Assembly: GCA_024305405.1 (NCBI GenBank)
Contig: JAKNDB010000092.1
Span: 3,563,501-3,627,500, forward strand
Direction of reading: 5' to 3'
Source: Dirofilaria immitis
Lineage: Eukaryota > Nematoda > Chromadorea > Rhabditida > Onchocercidae
Length of the DNA: 64,000 nt
In this document: positions 28,271 through 42,411 of the stretch, piece by piece
Position numbering within the stretch: position 1 is the stretch's first letter
Layout of the letters: each line of letters begins with the position of its first letter
Translations under genes and position numbers: made by a program
The notes under the pieces: model-generated
The model's database searches: none
Told to the model about the DNA's origin: nothing
What the model saw: only the letters and a program-made list of their open reading frames with translations

Positions 28271-31200
28271 GAGTCCTGAAGGTCAGATGCAACCATTTGA
28301 TATGAATGACACTCAGTTTTGTATTTTATCGCTAGCTTACATAAATGCTTAATTTTGGGTGTTTTTTTTTAATTTAAATGGCTTCATAATTTTTGTAATA
28401 TGCGCTCTGACTCTGCACTTTGTATACTTTGTTTTTGCCTGCTTTTTTATTTTGATTTATCCTATATTTCCTTATTTCTTGTTTACAGTTTACATTTTGC
28501 ATGCATTATAATTCATTTTACTTGCATGTATATTGTATTATCAACTTTTTGCATGATTTCTTCATAATTTAAACTATTCTACATTTTTTATAATTTACGC
28601 ATATTTTTTAATTAGATTTTTCGGAATTTAATTGGTTAAGAAAGTGACTTTCTTATTTGTTACTTTTTTTTTATGAAAAATTAATAGAGTAAGTGAAATT
28701 TCCATTACTGAATCTAATTGTAGAATCTAATTTTATCTCTTTCTATTTCTGATTTTTTGGAATCTAAATTCCAGTAAAAAAAATCTCCATTATTTTATAA
28801 CTTTTTCCATGCAAATTTATCGCAATGAAGCAGTTAATTTTACTCAGATGATTTAATAATTCCTATTCCTAAAAAAAACAGTCAAATATTTATGAAAATA
28901 GTTGCTGTGAGCCTCTTTTATTTATTTTATAATTATTATTAAAGATGAAATTATGCACACAAACATCGCTATTTTTACTAAACTTTCAAGGTTTATTGTT
29001 GCCGAAATAAAAATTTAAAGCGGATGCTTAAAATTTTTATTTAACCACATTACAGACAGTTGAAACAAAAGCAATAATAATAATTATTAAAATAAATCTA
29101 GATAATCTTTGTTGCTATTAAATGTATTAGAAACAAAAATCATTAATTAATGAAGCTGCTGAAAATATTTTTATTCTAAAACTTAATTTTTACGATATAA
29201 CATCTTTCCATACTAATTTTCTCAGTATAATTTAAATAATGAGCATTTAGATGAAATTCATGATTATGTTAATTTTCAATTTTTGAAATTTCTTTCTGTT
29301 AATATATTTTCCTATGAAATAAAATCCCCAATGTTATTTCTATATTGATCTGTTTATTTATTACTTCAAACAAACTTCAACTATAATGCTTATTGAATTC
29401 TATGCTAGTTATTTAACATACTTGAATGCATACTTGAATTTCAAATTTTCTTCTCAGTCAGTTTACTAATTAGATTAATAAATAATCAATTCTTATTTTC
29501 AGACTGTTTTCTCAAGGAAATGCATTGTTTTCCTACAGTATTAAAGTTTTTAGCCAGAGTATTTTAATTATATTGATTTTATAAGATCTTATATTTTGAA
29601 ATAATTAATGATAATCGGTATGTGATATCTTGAACTATCCTGATTGTGAACAAAAATACAATGAATTTGTGATGAATCAATCAGATCATTGTTTATATAA
29701 AGTTAAATCATTTTGCTGTCACCAATTTGGCCATCATTTCCTTTCGGTTCAATTAAAATTGATGGAAAAATTTGTATTGCTTGGATGGTTGTTCCATATG
29801 CTGGTCGCATTTATGGGCAAAAGATTTTATCATTTCAAGCAACACATTTTATGACTTAAATTAACTTTAATCACCTAACTATTCGATTAAAAGAATATTC
29901 AGAGAAGTTGTTCTATCCTGTTCAACATATCAATGAAAGTTGTTACATATTTTTAGAGCAAAATTAAGTGCTACAGCTTTCTACACAGTGAAACAAGAAT
30001 GAGCATTTTCGAAATATTTCTAATAAAATTTCTTTAGTGCACTTTAATATTATTGTCACTTCGACAAGTACCATAATTCCAAATTGAAAGACAACATTTC
30101 AAAAAGACGTAATTTGTATTATTTTATTCAGGTCAAGTCATATTTTACTAAATAAATTTATTAAATGAATTGTTATGAATTTAAAAATTAATCGATCATC
30201 GTTGCTAAAAATAAAATATAGAAACAATGAAACGATAGAATGGAAATATAGAAATAAATTTTTAAAAATAAAATTAGAATGAAAATGTTTACTCATTTTT
30301 TCTAAGAATAACTTACTTTTATTACCATGAATATGATAAATAACCTATCGAAGTATTTATGCTCTTAGTATTCGTTCATCGTTTTCTCATTTATTATTAG
30401 CATTCTAATAAAATGAATAATAATTAAATAGTTTGAAAATGGGGTAAAGAATCTTATAAAGATAAAGATATTGATAACGGAAGGAAAAAAATGCTGAAAT
30501 TGCTGTAATCAAAATCAATATCATTCAAAGTTACCGTAACAGATTATTTTTTTATTATCAAATAATCCCTAATATTAGCATTTGCAGCTAATAACAGAAA
30601 CAGATACTTTTCATTTTTAATTTTTGCAGAGTATAAAAAAATATGCATTTTACGTGAAGTTTGAATGAATTTTTATAGTTCCAATATTTCCTCTTTAAAC
30701 AGTTTCATATTAAGGTTTGTTATCTTAGAAGTGTACATTATTAAAAACGAAAATGTTATGCTTTGTTAAATATTAGATTATTTTAAACTAAACTATGAAT
30801 CATTAAATTTGAGAGGCAAACATTCGCTGGTTCATTTTAAGCATAGAAATCTTCAAACTAAACACGATATAAATGAAAGAAAAACCAAACAATAATTTTG
30901 CTTTAATTAATTGTTGTTTTCGTGAAGGTCACTCGATGCTTCATGAAATTGACCTTTCAATTTATTCCTTTTTAACATACATAATTAAAATTTACCTTAT
31001 AAAAAGAATTGATTTAATTTTTATTGATATAAAGAATCGAATTTTTTGATATAATTCTCGAAGCTTTAGTTCTATCATCAATATTATATGAATCATTTAT
31101 TAGATGTTTTAGCTCAAATTCCGTTAGCTATTTAAACCTCTTAATGTCGTAACTTTGCTTAAAAATTATAAATCGAAATCATGCATCATCAGGAAGTCGT

Positions 31201-34200
31201 AAATAGCTTATTTTCATTTATTTTTTTTTTTACCATATATCCTCTTTTTTTTCTGGAAAATTACAGCATTCAATCAGCTTAAATTGCTTCCATATTGTTA
31301 TTACGATAAATTATAAGAAATCGATCTTGAATAAACGAATAAAATCTCAAATGAAATTTCTCCTATTTTGAACGGGAACTTCGTTGATCTTAATGATGAA
31401 AATTTCAATAAATTACGAAGTCGCATTGCCTTCGTAACTCTTCCTTCAAAATGATTTTCTAAACCATATAGAATAGTACAGTTATCGTAGAGTTCTTTTT
31501 AAAGATTTGGATATTCATGAAATAGCAACCTTTCTGTTGTTCGTCACTAGCATGTATAATAATGAATCGTCGATTCTGATTCAGCGTTATTTTTCTTTCT
31601 AAAAATGTCTCAAAGTTTATATTTTCTAATTGAAAATGTTAATTCAATTTTTAAATTACATATATCACTAAATTTTCTTCTACTAGATGAAACCAATTAT
31701 TATAAAAATTTTCATCCTATCCTATTTTCTCAAATATATATGAAGCATTTTAAGTATCTCCAATCATAGTTGGCTATCAGAGGGATATATTATTCCCATG
31801 CTAATATGAAATATGCTCTATTAAAATGAGCATATGGGATAAGAAATTTTAAGAAATGTGCTAACTGACACAGACCAATAACAGATGTTATAATTATTTC
31901 TAAGTTTTTATGGAATTAATTGAAAACAGATGTAATCCAAGAAATTAACCAGCTCATTTCTCATCCTGGAAGTAAAGGTTGTTCTCTTTTAAATTTCAAT
32001 AAATATTATTATGCAAAAAGTATGTATTCATTAAATATTCAAAAAAATAATGCATTTGTATCATCTTGATGAAATAAATCATTTCTTGGATAATTTCTAT
32101 TCGTACTTAAATTTTTCTTATTTTCTTTTTATCCAGTCATTTTAAAAATGTTTGAAATTCCAAAATATTCAAACAATACAAAATTATGCAAAATTATTTT
32201 GCATAATTTTGCTTTAATTTTTTCAGGCTCAGCTTTGTTATTGAATAATAATGAAAAGTAAATAATATCTTAAACGAACTCATACAATTAAATCAATATT
32301 TTCATTGATTTAATAAATAAAATTTTTTGTTTTCATGCTCTGAAATATTTCAAGGAACATATCCTTCATAAAATTTTTCAAAGAGAGAATTCTCTTTTCT
32401 TCTAAACAAAGAAAAATTTAGGAAAAATGGAAAAGGAAAAAATTTACAGTCTTTTTTGAAAAATGTATCTGAGAAGATGAATGCTTCTGTTGTTTTTCCC
32501 AGTTGTTAAAAATGAAAGTTACTTCGGAATTTTATGAAAAAAATGAAACAACGAACAGTAGAAAGAACAATTATGATAAATTTATTGGCAAATAAATTTT
32601 GAATATAAATTCCGTATATTCCATATATGCGGAAAGATTCAAAACAATTTTTTAAAATGTTTAAGTTAAAATAAAAATAAAATTTAGTTCAATTGAAAGA
32701 AATTTCTGCAGACTGAAAATTTAAATAGTTATTATCTATTATTATTTATTTAGTCACTTCATTTTGTTTGTCTCTCTCTAACTAATCTTCAATCTTTTTA
32801 ATAATATTTCTTTTTTATAAAGAAATGGAAAAGAAAAAATATATCAAAAAATAATATGTTCGAAATTTATTTGGAAATATATATTTATACTTTAAATTTT
32901 AAAATTAACGAATTTTTGAAATTCTCCATATTTTAATAAATATTCATATTTATAACAAATTTTTCAATTTCTCGCTATTTTCAATTTTTTTTAAGTTATA
33001 AGACTTATCGGTATTTTGTGTATTTTCACTTTTTTGTTATTATTGTAGAATATCTTTTACTTGTGACTTTCCTGTTGGATGTTCCCATTTTTCAAGAAAT
33101 AAATTCAAAGATTAAACACTTTAATTTCAGTTTAGAAAACTTCTGGGATAATTATAGAGAAAAACTCTACATTTTCAGGTATACTCATTTTGACAGAACT
33201 GAATAATCTCAAAAATATTGAGCAAAATGCTGATAAAAAATAAATTTTTTTCAGAATTCGTGAAAATTAAATAACCAAATATACCATTCGATATAAATGC
33301 GGAAGATGACACTTCGAAACCTTCAAATAATCATTCTATAGTGATAAATATTTGAATTCATTTCCTAATTTGCGTTTCTTTCTTTCTCAAAAACAATCAC
33401 ATTATTATTGGTGGTAAGTTTAAAAAAACAGAAAAATTTTCGCAGAAAAAAGTATTTAGGCTTTATAAAATAGTATTCATTTAAATATACTGCATCGATA
33501 AATTTCTATACAAAAATTCAGCATATTTTTAAAATTAATTATGATTTAATATCGCACAATAAAATAATCGAGCTAAAAATTTTGAACAGAGATAAATTTC
33601 TGATTCGTGCACTCATATATTCATTTATTGTTTCGAGAAAAGAGACTAAATTCTTATTCTTTCTTTTCCAGTATTCTTATCAGTTTAAAGTTATTTTTCC
33701 TTCATATATGATGCTCCTTTCTAAGCCTTTTGTTTTTTCAGCATGCGTAAAAGCTATAAAAATAGCTATTAAATTCTAACTGAGAAATATGAAAAGGAAT
33801 TTTTTTGTTTTAAATTAACTGCTATCTTTACGGCTTGTTGTGACTACTGAAATATCATTATTTCATTTATTTTGAACATTTTGGCATTCATTTTGATCTT
33901 TTTCTTCATTCTTTCAAGTTAAACGAGTGATAGAAAATGTATAAGCTTTAATTTTAAATATCGATTATTTCATAAAAACATTGAAAGTTTTATTCAAAAA
34001 AACAGGAAAGATCAATGTGAGCATTCGACCAATAATTTTTAAATTATTATTAATTTGGATTATTTACGATTTATTTTGAATATTAAAAAGCAATTTACAT
34101 TGAAAATTTTGAAAAAATAAACAATATATTTGCAATCCTGAATTTTTGCTAATTTAAAATATTATCTATCATAAAGATGTTTCATTGCATGATTCTAATG

Positions 34201-35236
34201 GATGAATTAAAAATTTATTAGATAATCTCTAACTTCATTTTCTTTTAAAATTTGATTAAAATTTAAAGATCTTCCTCAATTTTTTATCTTAGCTATAATT
34301 TCATTTTACTCAATTAATATTCTATTGAATGGATATAACAAATTCAACTATCATCCTATTAGACAGCCGCTGCTAACAGATTGTTCGACCTCTTATCCTT
34401 TTTACTTATTAAATTTGATTCTACTAATAATACCTATTTCGCATTATTACATCAATTTGACATTGACAGCAAATTTAGTCAATGCTCGAGTATCTCACTA
34501 ATCTCATCCTATTAGAAATTAAGTTTGAAGCTATGAATGCTTATCTTATTTATCATCATCCTTCATTGCTCTTCTTTATAATGCGTGTATTGTACTATCA
34601 TTTTTATTCGTTCCAAAATTAAGGTAAAATTTATTAACTTTAAAATCAAATCAATATCATCATATTAATAATATATAGGAATTAAACAGTAATATGCATT
34701 GCAAATTATAAAATGATATCAATCATAAATATAAAATGCAATGTCGCAAATAAGTTTCGTATTTTCAACCGCACTGCATATTTACATATTATATTGGTAA
34801 ATAAATAAATAGCAAAAGTATAAGCTTGGTGAGCTAAGTCTAGACTTGAGTAAAATAAAAAAAAGACAAAAAATCTGTATTTTACTTTTATTCTGTTAGC
34901 ATATCATTTATTTCCTCCCTTTCACCCCAAAAAAAAAGAATAAAACAAAATATTTATTCCACTCAAATATAGGATTCCATTATTTACGCAAAAATTATGG
35001 ATTTTTTCTTCATTATGGGTTTTGTTTATTATTGTTCTACATTTTTATTGATTTATGAAATCTTTTCATTCATAATAATATTTAAATATCTTCAAATTCT
35101 GATTGACAATAAAAATTTCAAGAATATGAATAACGATTTATCACATTTATTACATTATTATTATTATTATTATTATTATATCAATTGTTGCAGAAATTAT
35201 ATTATTCATTTATCTACTCAATGCAATCAGCGTATC
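28271..35236. other. No gene recognised; 5' flank of the channel gene
   Basis: AT-rich. The open frames at 29630-29854, 33018-33206 and 33582-33779 are short, lack motifs and have no conserved partners. A 31-bp near-perfect palindrome lies at 32180-32210. A TTA trinucleotide run (35152-35178) sits just upstream of the channel start codon. Promoter elements could not be identified by inspection. Confidence 0.45.
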
Positions 35237-38200
35237 ATGTATGTCCTATTTATTTACAATATTTCACTATTATTGATGTGTTCGCTGCTAATATCTGTTG
35301 AAAGTTTAAATCTTAATCAGAAAGAGCATAACAATGATGATATCATTGATCTCCAGAATGGACTAGAAAATCTTGAGGTAAACAAACCACAGTCATTCAG
35401 TGTGTCATTTTGTAATTTATTGAAGAATTAATTTCAATTTTCTAGAAATATCATTGGGAAATTTATACTCAGAACAACAGATTATTGGCCGAACTCAGAG
35501 ATAATTTTCGAAAGGTTGTTGAAGTATCCGATGAAACATCATACAACTAATATATATCGTAGTCAAGTAACAAACCTACTAATAAATTCGATTGAAAATT
35601 ATCTTTCAAACGTACTATCACAACAAACTTTTTTACTTTTGATTCCAAATATTCCTTGTGATCGTCCATAAAGTCATACTTTTAGAATGATTTTTCTCTT
35701 GTTTACTCATTTAATTGCATGCTAAATTCACTATAGTGGTTCAGTGAATCATTTAAAAAAATAAGATATTGATGCTATACATGATCCCAAACAGATGATT
35801 CGTGGATTAAAGCGTTGTTGATTGTTAGAATAGCGTCAATTTAATTAACTTCTTCAGTCTATCATATAAATTGAAATGAATTTTAACAAGCACTTAATTC
35901 AATTAACTTTTTAATCTAATATTTAAATTGGAGTGGATTTTAGTATTAAAATATGAATATGCGTACTGAATAAATCCAATTATAATTAATCAATTTGTCA
36001 GAATTTAAAAATATCTCATCTATTTTTTTTTCAGTTGCAACGAGCCTTTTCAAAGCATGAAAATATGCCAGAATTTTTCGAAATAATAGATGACAGTATA
36101 ACAAGTAAGTAAATCGATTAACTATTAAAAATAATTCTTTGTAAGTAAATCGATTATTTATTATTAGAAATGATTTACTCATAATTTTTATTCATAATAT
36201 TTTCTTCACCCTTGATGCCGATGAGCTTTTTCATGGATCCTCATCAGATTAGCTAAATTCCAATTACTCACTACTTATATGCTTATATTTGATAATTTGA
36301 ATTAAAATTTGTTAAATCTGGAACTACTATGAAGTTTTATGTATTATATCTCGTAAATCGTTCTGCAATCTCTTTTGCTTAAATGTAAAATTACTACGAA
36401 GCGTAATTAATATTTCTGAGTATTTCGATATTGCAGAATTATTGCATCTTATTAAAAAATAGTCATGACAATATCGATTGCTATCATTAATTTCAGAAAT
36501 CTATATTTCAAAAATCAGTTTTTAAAATTTTAATCTTGCAATTTTTAAAAATTTTAATGCATTCTTTCAGTGGAATCGCCAAGTACTGATGTGAAGTACA
36601 ATGAAATTGATCGTATTTGTACATCGGACAAAAAATAATTGAAATTTTATTAGAAAAATATAAAACATATAAAACTCCATCAGAAGACGGTGTCACCGTT
36701 TGGATTGAGGTTTGATTTAATTTAAATGATTAAAATTTGAAGCATAATTGTAATTACTTTTAATGTCACAAATTATGAAAACACCATTTGCAATAATTAT
36801 TATATTTAACCTCAAATTTAAAATTATTTATGCCTTTCTCTCTATTATTATCTTCCTAATCTTACAATAATTTTTTCAACATCAAATCAATTATAACATA
36901 GGTATGGGTGCAAGAAGTAAATTCAGTAAATGAAATTACATCTGATTTTGATATGGATATTTATGTGACCGAATTATGGGTTGATAAAGCACTGAAATAT
37001 TATGATATGAATCCATGCAAATTTAATTTATCTCTTGGCAATGAGGTAATTCTACTAATCAAATATACATTTAATATAATCAGTTATGCGATAACAAAAG
37101 TTTTATATCGGTATGGTTTTCGAATTAACTTAAAAAATAAATAAATATAAATAATAGAAAGATTTAATGAAAATTTGAGTGCGTTTGTTACGAGTTTATA
37201 GATAGAATTTATACAGGCCAAATTATTACTGCTATTTAATGTAGTCATTTAGAATTCCAAAAAAGATTGTGATAATATATCCATGTGGAATGCAATTAAA
37301 TTTTGATAAAACCAGAATGCTTATATCATTCAGTATCAGTATGATCTATTAATTTGTATATATTTTGTCTATGACGAAACTTTCGTGTCATTTATCTGTC
37401 ATTAGGTGTAATACAGAATGATTCAAGAATATTACTTTTATCTTTACAATTTTGATCAAAACTTTTATTTAACAAAATTTAAATTCATTGTAGCCTATTA
37501 TTCATAATTTTTTCTTTGAAATATTAGTATTATGAATGACTAAGCAATTTACGATGATAAAAGAAAATTTTTAGATTTTAGATCAAATTTGGAAACCTAA
37601 TACGGTATTCATTAATAGCAAATCAGCTAATCTGCACAAATCACCTTTACCAATCTTTTCCTTATGATCTATCCAAATGGTACTGTGTGGGCTAATTACA
37701 GGTATTCAAAATCTCTCCTCATTTATTTAACAATTTCTTTATTTTTAGGAGTTAAAACAATATATTTCAATGCAATTAAAGGACATAAATGAATTAAATA
37801 CATATTGATATAATGAAGCAGCAAATATAAATCCTATCAGAAATATTAGTCATTGTTAAAAATGGATTTCTGATAGATTACATTTTTTTCTTAAAATTAT
37901 CAGTCTAAAAATTTCAGAGTACAGGTAAAGGTCCATGTCAAATGGATTTTACTTCATTTCCGATGGATGAACAAACATGCCTATTAACATTTCAAAGCTT
38001 CAGCTATAATAATCAGGTGCACTGAAATTTCAACTTCAGATTTGTTTCAGGAGAACTAAACTTATCATTTATACAAAATTTCCAAAATTTGATATAATTA
38101 TTGCCAACATTTTCTTTCTTTCATTGTTTCAAATTGAGAAAAGATTTCTTTCGTCTTCTGAAAGTTTTTCAGAAAAATAAAAAAATTATTCGCCATAAAA

Positions 38201-41200
38201 TTCAATCTTATAAACATTAATGAAAAGGATTAGTGTATTTGACATCCCCATAATATTATATATCGTATAAATAAGACATTATCAGTTTAATTTTTTAATT
38301 TTTTCATATTAGTCAGGCAAAATTAGGGTTGATATTGCGTTAAATATAAAATTCTAATTCATTATATATATTTAAAGAGACATCTGAAACACGTAACTTA
38401 TCAGATAAAACATATAAACAGATAAAAGCTTATCGACTAATCTAAAAGAATGTAAACTGCTAGGTATTCAAAAATTGAATATTCAAGAAATATTATCACA
38501 ATATCAAATAAAAACGATTGTACTTTGATTTGAAAACTGTTCAATTTAATGAAAACAATAAAACATTAGACTCGATATCTTATCAATAATCAAAAATAAT
38601 CAAAAATATGAACCATTAAAGCATTATTTATTCTCGGGTTTCATAATTCACTGTTTTTTTTTGAGTTTCTAATTAATGCTTTATTTAGGAAGTTAATATG
38701 CAATGGATTAATACAAAAGAACCGTTAATTTTATTGAAAGATCAAATAATACTGCCTGATTTTATACTTAGCAGCTATAACACATCTATCGAATTTGTGG
38801 TAAATAATTTCAATTATCATTTCAAATTGTTCAATTCAGAATTTTATTGCAAGATTAATTGATTGAATTTGTTTGCATTAGTGATGCTTCATTATAACAT
38901 CAGCTAATTGTTATTAGAGATGCAATGAGTTCTTGTTAATAATCCAATTATGATAAAATCGATGAAGTCTTAAAAATTATCGTAATTTTCGATATTTACA
39001 AAAATAATAAGTAAAGAAAGATTAGAACAATTAATATCATACTTCAATATTAATTTGAATAAAGAAATATAGATATGAAAGAAAGATGTATCAGATGTGC
39101 AAAAATTATAACCTTTGTAGATAAATTATTACTTCTTCCTGCCGGGAGATACGCTAAGCAAATAGCTTTCTTTATTGTACTTAAACTCCAAATAGAAACG
39201 CGCCAATCGTATGATTTTATTCGATAATAATTACTCTGAATAAAAAGCTTAATAATACGAATAAAATATGAATGAGAATGAGAATAGCAGCCGAATGATG
39301 TAAGATCGGAATGAAAAAATAACTGCCGATATTGCTTAAAATGAGTAACAATCGCCTGAAACACGCCAGTTAACCGCGAGAAGCCCATTTTGTGATCCTT
39401 GATCTCGTTGTAAATCGTAGCCTATCACATATTAGCTTAGCTATACAAAGATTTAGTTATCAGAAAGAAGAATGACACATGGACAATGTATCCAAACAAG
39501 CACTTCGATCGTTACGGCATCCCAAACAATGGATTTTAATTTTTGAACATTGAACATAAGCTTTGTTATAGGAAACGAAGATTCTAATACCCGTTTTGAA
39601 TTATGCAAAAAGATAATTTGATTATTTAAATGTATTTTATAATAGATTATTTCGGTTTTTCGACAGCATCATGAAATAAGCAATTTCGGATTTACACCTA
39701 AATTAATGCTCTTTAAATATATGAATTCATCAGCCAGCTCTCAAATTCATCTAGTGCATGAAAAAAATTTATGAATGTCATTTAATTACAGACATATCCA
39801 GCTGGTGTTTGGAATGAATTAACGATGACATTCACATTCACAAGACGTTACGGATGGTATATATTTCAAGCATATGTTCCAACCTATCTTACCATTTTTA
39901 TCAGGTAAAATATTTAATTTACAAATTCATCAAGTTTATCAGATAGATACATAGTCAATCCATCAAATGCTACAATTTATTGAATAGATAGTTAATCAGG
40001 TCTTATCGGATATGCATTCCTATTTAAGATGATACATGATTGAGTTTATCGAAAAAATTTATGATTTACTGACTTAATAATTTTTACCAAGTAAATATAT
40101 TTTGCTTGGCAGATTAATGATATTGAAAAAACTACTCATCAAATATGCATCATTGATCAAACTATTCTTTCAACCGATTTCTAATTTTTTTCTATTCTAA
40201 TTTAACAAAAACTGTATAAAATAATTGTATAATGGTATATATTTAGAGGAGAGAAAAAAAATTGAATTATAAAAACTTGTGTGAAATATTGTATTTTGTT
40301 ACCAGATGTAAGAGTTATATATCATATATTATTTAACATATATGCTAATATTTTTTAAACTGTTTTTCAAATCGTTCGAGAAACTTCTAAAATTTTTATT
40401 TTTCTAAATATTTTTTGATAGTTACACGTATTAAAAGAGAAAAGAATTATAGAATTTCAGTTGGATTAGTTTTTGCCTTAGCGCTAAAATGATCCCAGCT
40501 CGTACAATGCTTGGCGTTAATTCGCTTCTTGCTCTTACGTTTCATTTTGGTAACATTATGCGAAATTTACCTCGTGTCAGTTATATTAAAGCATTTGGTT
40601 AGTGACCGGTATTTAGTTTGCCATAACGTCATAGGTTTTCCATTACTTTTTGAAATTATCGACTTTTAACAAATCAATTTTAAAAACTTAATTTTCTATC
40701 CAGTTCAAAAGATTAAAATTATAAGAGTATTATTTATATGCTAACAAATATTTCCAGATGTTTGGATGCTATCGTGCCTTTCATTCGTATTTTGCTCACT
40801 TCTTGAATTGGCGGTGGTCGGTTCAATTAATGCTCGCAACGAAGTAAGTTCAGTTTTAAAATTTTAAATTATTATTTACCAATGTAATAATAATGAAAAA
40901 TCCTAAAAATAGTTTTCAACCAGTTCTGAGACTTAATATAAATTTACATATATTGAGACAAATCATTCACACCAAGTTTTGTAGTACCCTAAAATCAATA
41001 AACTCGTTTATTACTTCCTTTTTTTTCATATTTCCAATCTTTTATTTCAAGCCTTTGTGCTGCGATAATTAAGGTAATTGCTTCATATGATCAATTTAGG
41101 CAACTGCTACGAAACAACTTCCCAAGAAACGGAGTCAATCATTCCCGATATATGCTAACCGAAAATATTCACCAATCATGTATCACAAGGAAATCAATGA

Positions 41201-42022
41201 TAACAACCCTGCAGGAAGCATCAGGTAAATATGCTATGGTACATTCATGTATTTGTCTGAGCATTTAAAAAAATTCTAATTTTCCGAATTCTGGATAATT
41301 CTTTTTATGCAAACTAAATATTCGAAATCAATAACCAATATCTAAATCAGTCCAATCGATCCATGGATGAAGGCAAAAGTTTTCACATCACCTGAAACTC
41401 GCGAAATCACTCGAAGTATTATTGGAAGAAATGTTACAAGGTTGGCAGTTCAGAATAAGAGAATTTTCAATTATTTTAACATTTCCTTACTCGCATATTC
41501 TGAACGAAGCTTTAGCAATTTTAAAACGAAATGACTGCACTTATGCAGATTTGAAATTCAAAAATATCAGTAATCTCAAGATAGACAGATTTTTTTACCA
41601 AATTTCGCGTCATCAATGATTGGCTGATAAAGATAAAGATTTAAGATATTGGGAAAAGTTTTTTCATATCTACCTATATTATATAAAGAGCAGGAATCGC
41701 AGAAATATTTAAGAGAAAAGTTATAAATTCTAACCGTTGCTTGCAGTTGAATTAAAAAGTTAGTAAATTCTAATCTTTCGATATTGAAATGAAAAATACC
41801 AGTTCTAGCGCAAATCGACCGAGTGTAAAAGAAGTACTTCTGAATTCGAAAGATATTCCTACTTCTAGAAATCGATTACGGAAAGCATACTTATCGATCC
41901 AGCAATACACAAGTTCTTGGACAGCCGATCGTATAGATCGCATTTCCATAATATTATTTCCCAGCTTATTTACGATTTTCAATATAATTTACTGGGGTTA
42001 TTACCTTTCACGAAGTAGGTGA
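35237..42022 (+). CDS. Cys-loop ligand-gated anion channel, ACC/LGC type
   Basis: Pentameric ligand-gated channel subunit at the plasma membrane, about 555 residues. Exons: 35237-35377, 35446-35514, 36035-36104, 36571-36709, 36902-37045, 37575-37701, 37920-38016, 38689-38799, 39792-39904, 40461-40597, 40758-40843, 41100-41224, 41351-41440, 41803-42022. Features in order: hydrophobic signal peptide from [18 protein letters not shown] motif of worm channels, [23 protein letters not shown], a Cys-loop with exactly 13 residues between the cysteines ([18 protein letters not shown]), M1 from [19 protein letters not shown]2 [21 protein letters not shown]3 [20 protein letters not shown], and M4 near the end. 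PAR before M2 is the anion-selectivity signature. The vicinal cysteines of nicotinic alpha subunits are absent. This matches the nematode acetylcholine-gated chloride channels (ACC-1 to ACC-4, LGC-46 to LGC-49); the ligand is inferred. Two exons are one base short (A run 36630-36635, T run 37656-37659). The exon-7 acceptor must be after CAGAG, or it too has an indel. Confidence 0.93.
39050..39388 (-). other. Intronic antisense open frame, 112 codons, unknown
   Basis: This is the longest non-repetitive simple open frame in the window. It lies antisense inside the channel intron between exons 38689-38799 and 39792-39904. Its ATG end is locally richer in G and C (near 39340-39390) than the surrounding intron. 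No domain or splice signals are recognised. It may be chance, an old insertion, or organellar or endosymbiont DNA transferred to the nucleus. I do not claim a function. Confidence 0.25.
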
Positions 42023-42061
42023 CACTCTATTTCAAAAGCAAGCTTAATTTACTCCATTGTA

Positions 42062-42067
42062 AATAAA
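42062..42067 (+). promoter_or_regulatory. AATAAA polyadenylation signal for the channel gene
   Basis: Canonical AATAAA 40 bases downstream of the TGA stop of the ligand-gated channel (42020-42022), in the expected position for a compact nematode 3' untranslated region. The convergent EED stop is about 710 bp further on. Confidence 0.5.
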
Positions 42068-42351
42068 ACAAATTATACTATACCTTTCCTGCTTTTCTCA
42101 ATTTCTCAAATTTAAATTCAGAACAATCTGAAAGTCTCAGATCATAATAATAAATAGACAATCATGTAATACTAAAATCTAAAGGATATTTAATGATGGC
42201 CTATTTTTAATACCTGTATAAGAAAAGATAAAGCTGCTACCGTTACTTTTAAAACTACCATATTTGAAGCCAAACAGATAGAAAATACCAGCAATAATTG
42301 ACGTAATCAAAGAATGAATTTTAAAAACATGAAATCTAATAATTGCTCATC

Positions 42352-42354
<3 letters not shown>

Positions 42355-42405
<51 letters not shown>
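42355..42405. repeat. (TA)n microsatellite between convergent genes
   Basis: About 25 TA dinucleotides ending in TACATATACAC, in the 752 bp intergenic region between the stop codons of the channel and EED. Confidence 0.95.

Positions 42406-42411
<6 letters not shown>

Noticed and set aside
27627..28305. Phe/Leu-rich open frames that look like membrane proteins
   Set aside because: They are a by-product of the T-rich periodic block. No hydropathy break, start context or introns fit a gene.
31330..31453. About 39-codon open segment with balanced codon use
   Set aside because: It has no start codon, and I found no acceptor or donor pair and no family resemblance.
34997..35236. 80-codon N-terminal extension of the channel open frame
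   Set aside because: The extension contains a Tyr run encoded by a TTA/ATT microsatellite, while a good signal peptide starts at the ATG at 35237. The upstream part is more likely untranslated.
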